Shown here: piece after piece, positions 35,430 to 43,660 of the stretch
Layout: the number at the start of each line of letters is the position of its first letter
How positions within the stretch are numbered: the stretch's first letter is position 1
Assembly: GCF_005233835.1 (NCBI RefSeq)
Contig: NZ_SZQA01000010.1
Coordinates: 1 to 64,000 of the forward strand
Length of the DNA stretch: 64,000 nucleotides
Reading direction: 5' to 3'
Source of the DNA: Herbidospora galbida
Lineage (GTDB): Bacteria; Actinomycetota; Actinomycetes; Streptosporangiales; Streptosporangiaceae
Notes under the pieces: generated by a model
Database searches by the model: none
Seen by the model: only the letters and a program-made list of their open reading frames with translations
What the model was told of the DNA's origin: nothing
Translations under genes and position numbers: made by a program

Positions 35430-36605
35430 ATGACTGCTTCCCTCGAAGCCCTCGACCTCGATCCGGCCTTCGCGCTGCACCGCGGCGGAAAGCTAGAGGT
35501 CAGAGCCACCATCCCGGTCCGAAACGCCGACGATCTGTCGCTCGCCTACACGCCCGGCGTGGCCCGGGTCTGCTCGGCCATCGCCGATTCGCCCGAGCTC
35601 GCCAACGAATACACCTGGGTCTCCAACGTGGTGGCCGTCGTCACCGACGGCACCGCCGTGCTGGGGCTCGGCGACATCGGCCCCGCCGGCGCGATGCCCG
35701 TCATGGAGGGCAAGTCGCTGCTGTTCAAGGAGTTCGGCGGGGTCGACTCGGTGCCCATCTGCCTCGACTGCACCGGGGTCGACGAGATCGTCGAGACCGT
35801 CGTCCGGCTCGCGCCCTCCTTCGGAGGCATCAACCTGGAGGACATCAGCGCCCCCCGGTGCTTCGAGATCGAAGACCGGCTGCGGGAGCTGCTGTCGATC
35901 CCGGTCTTCCACGACGACCAGCACGGCACGGCGATCGTCGCCACCGCCGCGCTGACCAACGCCGCCCGGCTCATCGGCCGTCCGCTCGGCGAGCTCCGGG
36001 CCGTGGTGGCCGGGGCCGGGGCGTCCGGGGTCGCGGTGACCCGCATGCTGCTCAACGCCGGCATCGGCGACATCGCGGTCTCCGACAGCAAGGGCCTGAT
36101 CTTCGAAGGCCGGGCCGGAATGAACCCCTACAAGGACGCCCTGGCCAGGGAGACCAACAAGGCCGGGCTGACCGGCTCGACCGAGGCGGCCCTCGCCGGC
36201 GCCGACGTCTTCATCGGCCTGTCGGGCGCGACCATCTCCGAGCAGGCCATCGCGTCGATGACGCAGGACGCCATCGTGTTCGCCCTGTCGAACCCGACGC
36301 CCGAGGTCCACCCGCAGGTCGCCGCCAGGCACGCCGCCGTGGTCGCGACCGGGCGGTCCGACTTCCCCAACCAGATCAACAACGTGCTCGCCTTCCCCGG
36401 GGTGTTCCGGGGGGCGCTCGACGTGCGGGCGACCACGATCACCGAGAACATGAAGATCGCCGCCGCGGCGGCGCTCGCGGGGGTCGTGGGCGACGAGGTG
36501 CGGGCCGACTACATCATCCCCTCGCCGTTCGACGACCGGGTCGCCCCGGCCGTCACCCGAGCGGTGGCCGACCAGGCCCGCAAGGACGGCGTGGCCAGGC
36601 GCTGA
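35430..36605 (+). CDS. NAD(P)-dependent malic enzyme
   Basis: 391 residues, the short bacterial type. Substrate/metal motifs 'YTPGVARVC', 'FEIEDRLRELLSIPVFHDDQHGTAI' (in part) and the nucleotide-binding 'VVAGAGASGVAVTRML' are intact. It converts malate to pyruvate and CO2 with reduction of NAD(P). ATG 35430 has AGGGG upstream and matches the family N-terminus. A terminator shared with the first array gene follows. The roughly 270 nt upstream contain its promoter and the CGNR inverted repeat. Confidence 0.94.
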   Translation: MTASLEALDLDPAFALHRGGKLEVRATIPVRNADDLSLAYTPGVARVCSAIADSPELANEYTWVSNVVAVVTDGTAVLGLGDIGPAGAMPVMEGKSLLFKEFGGVDSVPICLDCTGVDEIVETVVRLAPSFGGINLEDISAPRCFEIEDRLRELLSIPVFHDDQHGTAIVATAALTNAARLIGRPLGELRAVVAGAGASGVAVTRMLLNAGIGDIAVSDSKGLIFEGRAGMNPYKDALARETNKAGLTGSTEAALAGADVFIGLSGATISEQAIASMTQDAIVFALSNPTPEVHPQVAARHAAVVATGRSDFPNQINNVLAFPGVFRGALDVRATTITENMKIAAAAALAGVVGDEVRADYIIPSPFDDRVAPAVTRAVADQARKDGVARR

Positions 36606-36612
36606 CATCGGA

Positions 36613-36645
36613 GACGGCCCGGTCCCCGAAAAGGGCCGGGCCGTC
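36613..36645. terminator. Bidirectional terminator at left edge of the array
   Basis: GACGGCCCGG (36613-36622) pairs with CCGGGCCGTC (36636-36645). It lies between malic enzyme and the convergent first protease-like gene. Confidence 0.78.
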
Positions 36646-36655
36646 TGCGGCGCGA

Positions 36656-37795
36656 CTACTTCTTGACGATGCTGCCCGACCAGTTATTGGCCGCGGCCTT
36701 GTAGACGTCGTACGTCTCGCCGTCGAAGTAGGGCGAGGTGATCTTGTCGATGCGGTCGTTGCCGTTGGAGTCGGCGAAGGCGCTCGTCACGCCGTTGACG
36801 TAGCCGAGGCGGCGGGCGTTGCTGTACTTCAGCAGCCACGGGCCGCCGTCGGCGCCCGGCGTCATCGAGCAGGTGATCGCGATCTGCTCCTCGATCTTGA
36901 GCCCCGCGTCGGTGACCTCACGGTTCGGCTTGCCGTAGCACCACTTCGGGGTGACCCCGGTGAACGCCTTGTTGCCGTCGGGGTGCCGGGCCGCGGGGTA
37001 GCCGAAGGCGTAGACCGCGCCGGCGCCGACCTTCTGGTTGTAGGCCAGGCCCTGGCCGCCGACGTTGTCGCCGAGGCGGCCGGCGTCCTTGACGGTGAGG
37101 ATCCACCACTTGCCCTTGTCACGCCACTTGAGGCCGCCGTGGGCCTTGTACTGCTTCTCGGAGACGGCCCTGGTGGCCTCGAACTTGACGCCGTTGTAGA
37201 CCGTGACGAAGGCGTAGTCGCGGTCGTAGTCCTCGTAGACGTCGAAGTCGTAGTGGGTGAAGCCCTGCTTGGCGACGTACACGCCCCAGGGGGCCTTGCC
37301 CTGGTAGTAGCCGGGGACGAAGATCCACTGGTCGAGCATGTGGTCGTTGTCGTCGGTGTCGAAGACGCAGTGCCCCGCGGTGGCGACCAGGTTCTTGTAC
37401 TTGGCCTGGATCGAGGTGGCCGAGCACCAGTGGGTTTTTCCGTTCTTGCGGAAGAAGACCTTGCCCAGCGTCTTGGGGATGTTGATGTTCTTCGAGGTGC
37501 CGGCCTGGCCGCCCGGACCGGTCGGGGAGACGGTGCCCGCCTTGCCGTCGGCCGACGGGCCGCCCTTGGAGGACAGCTTGGCCACCTTGGCGACCGTCTC
37601 GGCGTCGGGGCCCCACTGGGTGGCGGCCTTGAGCGCCTTGCTGTTGCTGCGGAACCAGAAGCCCGCGATGTTGTCGGCGTCTGCCACGGAGACCGTGGGT
37701 CCGTCGGCGGGCGAGGCGTTCGCCGGTAACGCCACTAGAACGGCGGATCCAGCTATGCCGGCGGTCACGAGACCCAGGCGTGCGCGCGTGTCCAC
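36656..37795 (-). CDS. Array copy 1: trypsin-like protein, catalytic Ser replaced by Asp
   Basis: 379 residues, GTG start behind GGAGG. Signal peptide to about residue 28. His142 (TAGHC) and Asp193 (DRDYAFV) of the triad remain, but the GxSGGP motif reads GADGGP, giving Asp316 in place of Ser. The oxyanion glycines and both disulfide pairs (Cys124-Cys143, Cys286-Cys309) are kept, so the fold should be intact and the change looks like a specific loss of the nucleophile. The prodomain is the most divergent of the left group. Ca-like loop 'DSNGNDRID' near 342. CRP-like site 85 nt upstream. Confidence 0.92.
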   Translation of the reverse strand: MDTRARLGLVTAGIAGSAVLVALPANASPADGPTVSVADADNIAGFWFRSNSKALKAATQWGPDAETVAKVAKLSSKGGPSADGKAGTVSPTGPGGQAGTSKNINIPKTLGKVFFRKNGKTHWCSATSIQAKYKNLVATAGHCVFDTDDNDHMLDQWIFVPGYYQGKAPWGVYVAKQGFTHYDFDVYEDYDRDYAFVTVYNGVKFEATRAVSEKQYKAHGGLKWRDKGKWWILTVKDAGRLGDNVGGQGLAYNQKVGAGAVYAFGYPAARHPDGNKAFTGVTPKWCYGKPNREVTDAGLKIEEQIAITCSMTPGADGGPWLLKYSNARRLGYVNGVTSAFADSNGNDRIDKITSPYFDGETYDVYKAAANNWSGSIVKK

Positions 37796-37879
37796 GTGAG
37801 CCCTCCTTTTCCTCCCGTTGCGGATTTGATCTAGCAGGTGACTAACCGTGAGACCGAAAACAAACGGGAGGAGAAGGAA

Positions 37880-37895
37880 TGTGACCTAAGTCACA
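37880..37895 (-). promoter_or_regulatory. CRP-like palindrome upstream of array copy 1
   Basis: TGTGA-CCTAAG-TCACA: perfect TGTGA/TCACA arms with a 6-nt spacer, 85 nt before the start of copy 1. Confidence 0.75.
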
Positions 37896-37922
37896 TAGTG
37901 ACTTACGGCAGATTCAGGAGCG

Positions 37923-39008
37923 CTACTTAACTTCGGTGAGACCGAGCGTGCCGTCCTTCTTGACGATCGAGCCCGACCAGAGCGGGGCCGCGGTCTTGTA
38001 GACCGCGTAGGTCTCGCCGTCGAAGTAGGGCGAGGTGATCAGGTCGCTGCGGTTGTTGCCGTCGGTGTCGCCGCCGAGGCTGCTCACGCCGTTCAGGTAG
38101 CCCTTGCGGGCGGTGCTGCTGTACTTGATGATCCACGGGCCGCCGGAGGCGCCGCCGGTCAGCGAGCACCGCAGAGCCAGGTGCTCCTCGGCCTTCACGC
38201 TCTTCTCAGCCACGGGGTAGACCGGCTTGCCGTAGCACCACTTCATGGTCGAGCCGGTGTAGGTGTAGTCGCCGTCGGGGTGGGCGGCGGTCGGGTAGCC
38301 GAATACGAAGACGTTCTGGCCGACCTTCTGGTTGTACGCGAAGCCCAGCCCGCCGACGTTGTCGCCCAGGCGGCCGACGTCCTTCCACTTGCCCTCCGAC
38401 CACGTGATGCCGTTGTAGACGGTCACGAAGGCGAAGTCGCGGTCGATGTCCTCGTAGACGCTGAAGTCGTAGTGGGTGTAGGCGGTCTTGCCGACGTACA
38501 CGCCCCACGGAGTCTTGCCCTGGTAGTAGCCCGGGATGAACACCCAGTGGCCGACGACCGAGGCGTTGCTCTCCAGGTCGTAGGCGCAGTGCCCGGCGGT
38601 CGCCACGAGGTTCTTGTACGCCGACTGGATCGACGACGCCGAACACGAGTAGAGGGAGTCGCCGAGCGTGAAGAACACGCGGCCGGCGCTCTTCGGCAGG
38701 TTGACGTTCTTGGTCGTCGTCGTGGGCTTGGCCTCGTCGCCGATGGCGGGCACCACGCCCGGCTTGCCGTCGGCGGCGGGGCCGCCGGTGGAGACGTGCT
38801 TGGGGACGCGGGCGTGCTCCAGGCCGTAGGGGGCGGCGGCCTTGAGGTTCTTGCCGCCGTCGGCGGTCCAGAACTCCAGGGTGTCGGCGGCCGCGGCGGG
38901 CGTCGCCAGCTTCGCCGAGGTGCCCAGCTTGGGGGCCGCGTTCGCCGGGACCGCTAAGGAGGCGGCCACGAGGCCGGCCACGCCGACGGGAAGGAGGATG
39001 CGCTTCAC
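37923..39008 (-). CDS. Array copy 2: secreted trypsin-like serine protease, triad intact
   Basis: 361 residues from GTG 39008 (the frame is open upstream, but signal peptide and AAGGAG support this start). Triad complete: His140, Asp191, Ser288 in GASGGP. Disulfide cysteines 122-141 and 258-281 present. Signal peptide cut near Ala24/25. Its loop after the Asp strand is short (about 12 residues against about 50 in copies 3-9). C-terminal extension 'KKDGTLGLTEVK' is unique in the array. Likely the active secreted protease of the left group; specificity unknown. Its leader resembles that of copies 3-7, but no CRP-like site is present. Confidence 0.92.
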   Translation of the reverse strand: MKRILLPVGVAGLVAASLAVPANAAPKLGTSAKLATPAAAADTLEFWTADGGKNLKAAAPYGLEHARVPKHVSTGGPAADGKPGVVPAIGDEAKPTTTTKNVNLPKSAGRVFFTLGDSLYSCSASSIQSAYKNLVATAGHCAYDLESNASVVGHWVFIPGYYQGKTPWGVYVGKTAYTHYDFSVYEDIDRDFAFVTVYNGITWSEGKWKDVGRLGDNVGGLGFAYNQKVGQNVFVFGYPTAAHPDGDYTYTGSTMKWCYGKPVYPVAEKSVKAEEHLALRCSLTGGASGGPWIIKYSSTARKGYLNGVSSLGGDTDGNNRSDLITSPYFDGETYAVYKTAAPLWSGSIVKKDGTLGLTEVK

Positions 39009-39122
39009 AGGGGGTTCGCTCCTTGCGATGGGCGTGAGACGCCTCTTGCGTCCCATGCGCCAGAAAGGGATAACCAGAAACTTACATGACTCTGGCAACT
39101 CAGCTAAAGAACACATAAAAAA

Positions 39123-39153
39123 GGAAAAGCCCGGCTGGATGCCGGGCTTTTCC
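39123..39153 (-). terminator. Terminator after array copy 3
   Basis: 13-bp perfect stem (39123-39135 with 39141-39153), 5-nt loop, flanked by A and T tracts; it follows copy 3 on the minus strand. Confidence 0.85.
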
Positions 39154-39173
39154 ACTGCCGTCAAGCGGATCGA

Positions 39174-40385
39174 CTAGGCGATCGAGCCGGTCCACAGGTT
39201 CGCGGCGGCCTTGTAGACACCGTAGGTCTCACCGTCGAAGTAGGACGAGAGCGAGGTGTCGATGCGCTTGTTGCCGTCGGAGTCGGAGACGCCGATGGTC
39301 ACGCCGTTCAGGTAGCCGAGACGGCGGGTGTTCTTGTACTGCGCCAGCCACGCCGAGCCCAGCGAGCCCTGGCCGGTGAAGGACGACTTGACGCCCAGCA
39401 GCTCCTCGCCCTTGATGGCCGAGGCCTTGGCGGCGAAGGTCTTGCCGTAGCTCCACTTGAGGGTCTTGCCGCTGTAGGCGGCGTTGCCGTCCGGGTGCGA
39501 GCCGCTCGGGTAGCCGAAGACGAAGACGCTCGAGCCGACCTTCTGGTTGTACGCGAAGCCCTGGCCGCCGACGTTGTCACCGAGGCGACCGGCGTCCTTG
39601 AACTTCCACACGAAGTACTTCGTGACGTCCTTGCCGTCGACCTTCTCGGTCTTCTTCCGGGTGAGGAAGCCGCCACCGTTCTTCTGGTACGTGTTGTACT
39701 CGGCCTCGGTGATCTCGGCGGGCGCACCCTGGCCGAGCGAGATGCCGTTGTAGACGTTGACGAACGCGTAGTTGCGGTCGCCGTCCTCGTACACGTCGAA
39801 GTCGTAGTGGGTGAAGGCCTGCTTGCCGACGTACACGCCCCACGGGGTCTTGCCCTGGTAGTAACCCGGGACGAACACCCAGTAGTTCATGGTCGCCGAG
39901 TTGGTCTCGGTGTCGTAGACGCAGCTGCCGGCCGTGGCGACCAGGTTGCGGTAGGCCGACTGGACCGAGGTGGCGGTGCACCAGCGGGGGTTGACGGCCA
40001 CGACGCGCCCGGTGGCCGGGTCCTTCTTGACGCCGTCGGCGAAGAACACCTTGCCCGTGGTCTTGGGCAGGTTGATGTTCTTGGACGTGCTGGTGGTCTT
40101 CTTCTCGTCACCGATGGCGGGGACGATGCCCGGCTTGGTGTCGGCGGTGGGGCCGCCGGTCGAGACGTGCTTCGCCGGGACCGTGGTCTCGACGTTGTAC
40201 GGCTGCGCGTTGATCAGGTTCGCGGCGCCTTCCGTCAGCCAGAGGGCGGCGATGTTCTTGGCCGCGATGCCCGTCGTCGCCAGGGGGTCGGAGGCGACGT
40301 CACCGGCGGCGGAGGCCGGCTGGGTGACGAGAGCGGAGGCCAGCAGACCGGCCGCCACACCACCGAGGGCGAGAGTGCGCTTCAT
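39174..40385 (-). CDS. Array copy 3: pseudoprotease, all three catalytic residues lost
   Basis: 403 residues, ATG with GGAG upstream, signal peptide ending ASA-AG near 27. Triad positions read Ser154 (TAGSC), Asn205 (DRNYAFV) and Leu342 (GSLGSAW), so it cannot be a serine protease by this mechanism. The first disulfide remains (Cys136-Cys155); the second pair has become Ser312 and Ser334. The loop after the Asn strand is long (about 213-262), Lys-rich and unlike those of its neighbours. Ca-like loop 'DSDGNKRID' kept. Probably secreted, with a binding rather than catalytic role (inference). Confidence 0.91.
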   Translation of the reverse strand: MKRTLALGGVAAGLLASALVTQPASAAGDVASDPLATTGIAAKNIAALWLTEGAANLINAQPYNVETTVPAKHVSTGGPTADTKPGIVPAIGDEKKTTSTSKNINLPKTTGKVFFADGVKKDPATGRVVAVNPRWCTATSVQSAYRNLVATAGSCVYDTETNSATMNYWVFVPGYYQGKTPWGVYVGKQAFTHYDFDVYEDGDRNYAFVNVYNGISLGQGAPAEITEAEYNTYQKNGGGFLTRKKTEKVDGKDVTKYFVWKFKDAGRLGDNVGGQGFAYNQKVGSSVFVFGYPSGSHPDGNAAYSGKTLKWSYGKTFAAKASAIKGEELLGVKSSFTGQGSLGSAWLAQYKNTRRLGYLNGVTIGVSDSDGNKRIDTSLSSYFDGETYGVYKAAANLWTGSIA

Positions 40386-40588
40386 GGGGGAACTCCTCTT
40401 GGTCTGTACGTGGGCCGCCTCTTGCGTCCCATGCGTCAGTAAAGGGGCAGTCCGGAACTTACATGCCTGTTCGTCACACGCGGTAGCGAATCTGGGGCGC
40501 CCGAAACCACCCAGGTTCCCGTGACATTTCCGTGATCTGTCAGACCCGAGGTCAGAGGTGGAGTCGGGTTGTTATCAACAGGTGATGA

Positions 40589-40604
40589 TGTGATGTAAAT
40601 CACA
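40589..40604 (-). promoter_or_regulatory. CRP-like palindrome upstream of array copy 3
   Basis: TGTGA-TGTAAA-TCACA, perfect arms, about 204 nt before the copy 3 start. The inner bases (ATGTAAAT) also occur upstream of copy 6. Confidence 0.75.
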
Positions 40605-40671
40605 TAAGGTCGATGGCACCGATTCGGGGGCCCGTGCGTCAAAGGGAACTTCGTTGGAACGGGCAAACGAA

Positions 40672-40695
40672 AAGGCCCGGCCGGAGCCGGGCCTT
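40672..40695 (-). terminator. Terminator after array copy 4
   Basis: AAGGCCCGGC (40672-40681) pairs with 40686-40695, loop CGGA, 15 nt after the copy 4 stop. Confidence 0.82.
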
Positions 40696-40709
40696 CCGTT
40701 GGAGAACCA

Positions 40710-41915
40710 CTACGCGATCGAACCGCTCCACAGGTTCGCGGCGGCCTTGTAGACGCCGTAGGCCTCGCCGTCGAAGTACGGCGACACCGAGGTGTCATAG
40801 CGCTTGTTGCCGTCGGTGTCCGAAACACCGATGGTCACGCCGTTCAGGTAGCCCAGACGACGGGCGCTCTTGTACTGCGCGATCCACGAGGAGCCCAGGG
40901 CGCCCTCGCCGGTGAAGGAGGACTTGACGCCCAGCAGCTCCTCGGCCTTGATGGCGGAAGCCTTGGCGGCGAAGGTCTTGCCGTAGCTCCACTTGAGGGT
41001 CTTGCCGGTGAAGGCCTGGTTCCCGTCGGGGTGCTGGCCACTCGGGTAGCCGAACACGTAGACGCTCTGGCCGACCTTCTGGTTGTAGGCGAAGCCCTGG
41101 CCACCGACGTTGTCGCCGAGGCGACCGGCGTCGATGAACTTCCAGACGTAGAACTTGCCCTTGTACTTGAAGTGGAACTTGTAGGTCTTGGCGACCGCCT
41201 CGGTCACCTCGGTCCAGGCGCCCAGGTCGGCGTCGGACTTGATGTCGGCGAAGCCGCCCGAGGGCAGCTTCAGGCCGTTGTACACGGTGACGAACGCGTA
41301 GTTGCGGTCGCCGTCCTCGTACACGTCGTAGTCGTAGTGGGTGAAGGCCTGCTTGCCGACGTAGATGCCCCACGGGGTCTTGCCCTGGTAGTAACCCGGG
41401 ACGAACACCCAGTTCTCGAGGGTGGCCTTGTTGGTCTCCGTGTTGTAGACACAGCTGCCGGCGGTGGCGACCAGGTTGCGGTAGTTCGACTGCACCGAGG
41501 TGGCCGAGCACCAGTGCGGGTTCACGGCGACCCAGCGGCGCGACTTGTGGTCCCAGTCGAAGCCGTCGGAGAAGAACACCTTGCCCGTGGTCTTGGGCAG
41601 GTTGACGTTCTTCGAGGTGCTGGTGGTCTTCTTCTCGTCACCGATGGCGGGGACGACACCCGGCTTGGTGTCAGCGGTGGGGCCGCCGGTCGAGACGTGC
41701 TTGGAGACGACCTGGGTCTCCACGTCGTAGGGGGTCGCGTTGACCAGGTTGGCGGCGTTCTCCGCCAGCCACAGGGCCGCGATGTTCTTGGCCGCGATGC
41801 CGGTCGAGGCCAGCGGGGTGCTGGCGACGTCGCCGGCGGCGTTGGCCGGCTGGGTGACGAGAGCGGAGGCCAGCAGGCCGGCCGCCACGCCACCGAGGGC
41901 GAGGGTGCGCTTCAT
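40710..41915 (-). CDS. Array copy 4: pseudoprotease, all three catalytic residues lost
   Basis: 401 residues from MKRTLALGG (ATG 41915; the frame is open 45 nt further, but the signal peptide and GGAG set the start). Triad positions are Ser154, Asn205 and Leu340 (GALGSSW). Second-disulfide cysteines are Ser (WSYG, KSSFT). The insert before the catalytic domain ('FDWDHKSRRWVAVNP') and the loop after the Asn strand ('SGGFADIKSDADLGAWTEV') are private to this copy, whereas flanking scaffold is nearly identical to copies 3 and 5. Ca-like loop 'DTDGNKRYD'. Confidence 0.91.
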   Translation of the reverse strand: MKRTLALGGVAAGLLASALVTQPANAAGDVASTPLASTGIAAKNIAALWLAENAANLVNATPYDVETQVVSKHVSTGGPTADTKPGVVPAIGDEKKTTSTSKNVNLPKTTGKVFFSDGFDWDHKSRRWVAVNPHWCSATSVQSNYRNLVATAGSCVYNTETNKATLENWVFVPGYYQGKTPWGIYVGKQAFTHYDYDVYEDGDRNYAFVTVYNGLKLPSGGFADIKSDADLGAWTEVTEAVAKTYKFHFKYKGKFYVWKFIDAGRLGDNVGGQGFAYNQKVGQSVYVFGYPSGQHPDGNQAFTGKTLKWSYGKTFAAKASAIKAEELLGVKSSFTGEGALGSSWIAQYKSARRLGYLNGVTIGVSDTDGNKRYDTSVSPYFDGEAYGVYKAAANLWSGSIA

Positions 41916-42181
41916 GAGGGAACTCCTTGGTCTGTACGTGGGCCGCGTCCTGCGTCCCATACGTCAGGAAAGGGATGTTCCGGAGGTTACCCCCGCGATC
42001 TTTTGCGCCTGAAGTGGCGTTTGCGCACTTCAGAGGCCCGTGATGTGGCCGTGATCTGAGTGACTCACAGTCGGGTCACGAGTCAGCGACTCCCGGACGC
42101 GGAAAGTCCACGCTCACAGGGGTGCCGGGCTTGACCGTGATGGTTAACCGATGGTTAAGAAGTCGGACATAGATCCACAAA

Positions 42182-42197
42182 TGTGACACAAATCACA
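42182..42197 (-). promoter_or_regulatory. CRP-like palindrome upstream of array copy 4
   Basis: TGTGA-CACAAA-TCACA, perfect arms, followed by GATCAATGGAACC, a tail also seen beside the sites of copies 6 and 7. Confidence 0.75.
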
Positions 42198-42222
42198 CGC
42201 GATCAATGGAACCGAAACGCGT

Positions 42223-42250
42223 GAGGCCCGGCCGTCACCGGCCGGGCCTC
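42223..42250 (-). terminator. Terminator after array copy 5
   Basis: GAGGCCCGGCC pairs with the complementary arm ending at 42250 (11 bp, 6-nt loop), 12 nt after the copy 5 stop. Confidence 0.8.
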
Positions 42251-42261
42251 AGGTCGGGCAC

Positions 42262-43488
42262 TTAGGCGATCGAGCCGGTCCACAGGTTCGCGGCGGCCTT
42301 GTAGACGCCGTAGGTCTCGCCGTCGAAGTACGGCGACACCGAGGTGTCGAAGCGCTTGTTCTTGTCGGTGTCGGAGACGCCGATGGTCACGCCGTTCAGG
42401 TAGCCCAGACGACGGGCGCTCTTGTACTGGGAGATCCAGGCGGAGCCCAGCGAGCCCTCACCCGTGAACGACGACTTGACTCCGATCAGCTCCTCGGCCT
42501 TGATGGCCGAGGCGCCGGCGGCGAAGGTCTTGCCGTAGCTCCACTTGAGGGTCTTGCCGGTGTAGGCCTGGTTGCCGTCGAGGTGCTTCCCGCTCGGGTA
42601 GCCGAAGACATAGACGCTCTGGCCGACCTTCTGGTTGTAGGCGATGCCCTGGCCGCCGACGTTGTCGCCGAGACGGCCCGCGTCCTTGAACTTCCAGACG
42701 TAGTAGTGCTTCTTGCCGTCCTTCCACTCCGTGCCCGCGAGCAGGAGACGGCGGCTGCCCGCCCAGTAGGCCTTGTACTCGGCCTGGGTGACCTCGGTCT
42801 TGCTGACGTCGGCCGACTGCTCCGGGCCGTTCAGCGTGAGGCCGTTGTACACGGTGACGAACGCGTAGTTGCGGTCGCCGTCCTCGTAGACGTCGTAGTC
42901 GTAGTGGGTGAAGGCCTGCTTGCCGACGTACACGCCCCACGGGGTCTTGCCCTGGTAGTAGCCCGGGACGAACACCCAGTGGTTCATGGTCGCCTTGTTG
43001 GACTCGGTGTCGTAGACACAGCTGCCGGCGGTGGCGACCAGGTTGCGGTAGTTCGACTGCACCGAGGTGGCCGAGCACCAGTGCGGGTTCTTCGCGACGA
43101 CCTTGAAGTCGTCCATGGTGCCCTGGATCTCGAAGCCGTCGGCGAAGAAGACCTTGCCCGTGGTCTTGGGCAGGTTGACGTTCTTCGAGGTGCTGGTGGT
43201 CTTCTTCTCGTCACCGATGGCGGGGACGACGCCCGGCTTGGTGTCGGCGGTGGGGCCGCCGGTCGAGACGTGCTTGCTGGCGACCTGGGTCTCCACGTCG
43301 TAAGGCGTGGCGTTGACCAGGTTGGCGGCGTTCTCGGTCAGCCAGAAGGCCGCGATGTTCTTGGCCTGGATGCCGGTGGCGGCGAGCGGGGTGCTGGCGA
43401 CGTCGCCGGCCGCGGAGGCCGGCTGGGTGACGAGGGCGGAGGCGAGCAGGCCGGCCGCCACACCGCCGAGGGCGAGGGTGCGCTTCAT
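42262..43488 (-). CDS. Array copy 5: pseudoprotease, all three catalytic residues lost
   Basis: 408 residues, the longest copy, from MKRTLALGG (ATG 43488, GGAG upstream). Triad positions: Ser156, Asn207, Leu347. Second-disulfide Cys pair replaced by Ser. Private segments are 'FEIQGTMDDFKVVAKNP' before the first Cys and a loop of about 55 residues (216-269) containing 'SRRLLLAGTEWKDGKKHYY'. Ca-like loop is 'DTDKNKRFD' with Gly replaced by Lys. This copy lacks a CRP-like palindrome: only 172 nt separate it from copy 6, so its promoter differs or it is read with its neighbour. Confidence 0.91.
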   Translation of the reverse strand: MKRTLALGGVAAGLLASALVTQPASAAGDVASTPLAATGIQAKNIAAFWLTENAANLVNATPYDVETQVASKHVSTGGPTADTKPGVVPAIGDEKKTTSTSKNVNLPKTTGKVFFADGFEIQGTMDDFKVVAKNPHWCSATSVQSNYRNLVATAGSCVYDTESNKATMNHWVFVPGYYQGKTPWGVYVGKQAFTHYDYDVYEDGDRNYAFVTVYNGLTLNGPEQSADVSKTEVTQAEYKAYWAGSRRLLLAGTEWKDGKKHYYVWKFKDAGRLGDNVGGQGIAYNQKVGQSVYVFGYPSGKHLDGNQAYTGKTLKWSYGKTFAAGASAIKAEELIGVKSSFTGEGSLGSAWISQYKSARRLGYLNGVTIGVSDTDKNKRFDTSVSPYFDGETYGVYKAAANLWTGSIA

Positions 43489-43613
43489 GGGGGAACTCCT
43501 TGGTCTGTACGTGGGCGCGCTTGCGTCCATGCGTCAGGAAAGGGATGTTCCGGAGGTTACTGACGGGACCTTGTGGGACTGCAGCGATCAAGAAACCACT
43601 CAGAGAACGACAA

Positions 43614-43641
43614 AAGGCCCGGTCGTTAACGACCGGGCCTT
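43614..43641 (-). terminator. Terminator after array copy 6
   Basis: Fully palindromic 28-nt hairpin (AAGGCCCGGTCGTT and its complement), 19 nt after the copy 6 stop. Confidence 0.84.
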
Positions 43642-43660
43642 CCGTCAGCTGGTGACCGCT

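Larger units (their letters stand above)
40386..40709 (-). promoter_or_regulatory. Upstream region of array copy 3, with CRP-like site and terminator of copy 4
   Basis: This 324-nt spacer holds, in minus-strand order, the hairpin ending copy 4 (40672-40695), the palindrome TGTGA-TGTAAA-TCACA (40589-40604), and a leader with -10-like TGTAAGTT about 75 nt before the copy 3 start. No ORF is evident. Confidence 0.72.
41916..42261 (-). promoter_or_regulatory. Upstream region of array copy 4
   Basis: 346 nt without an ORF. Contains the terminator of copy 5 (42223-42250), the CRP-like palindrome TGTGA-CACAAA-TCACA (42182-42197), and a leader homologous to those of copies 3, 5, 6 and 7 with -10-like GGTAACCT. 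Confidence 0.7.
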
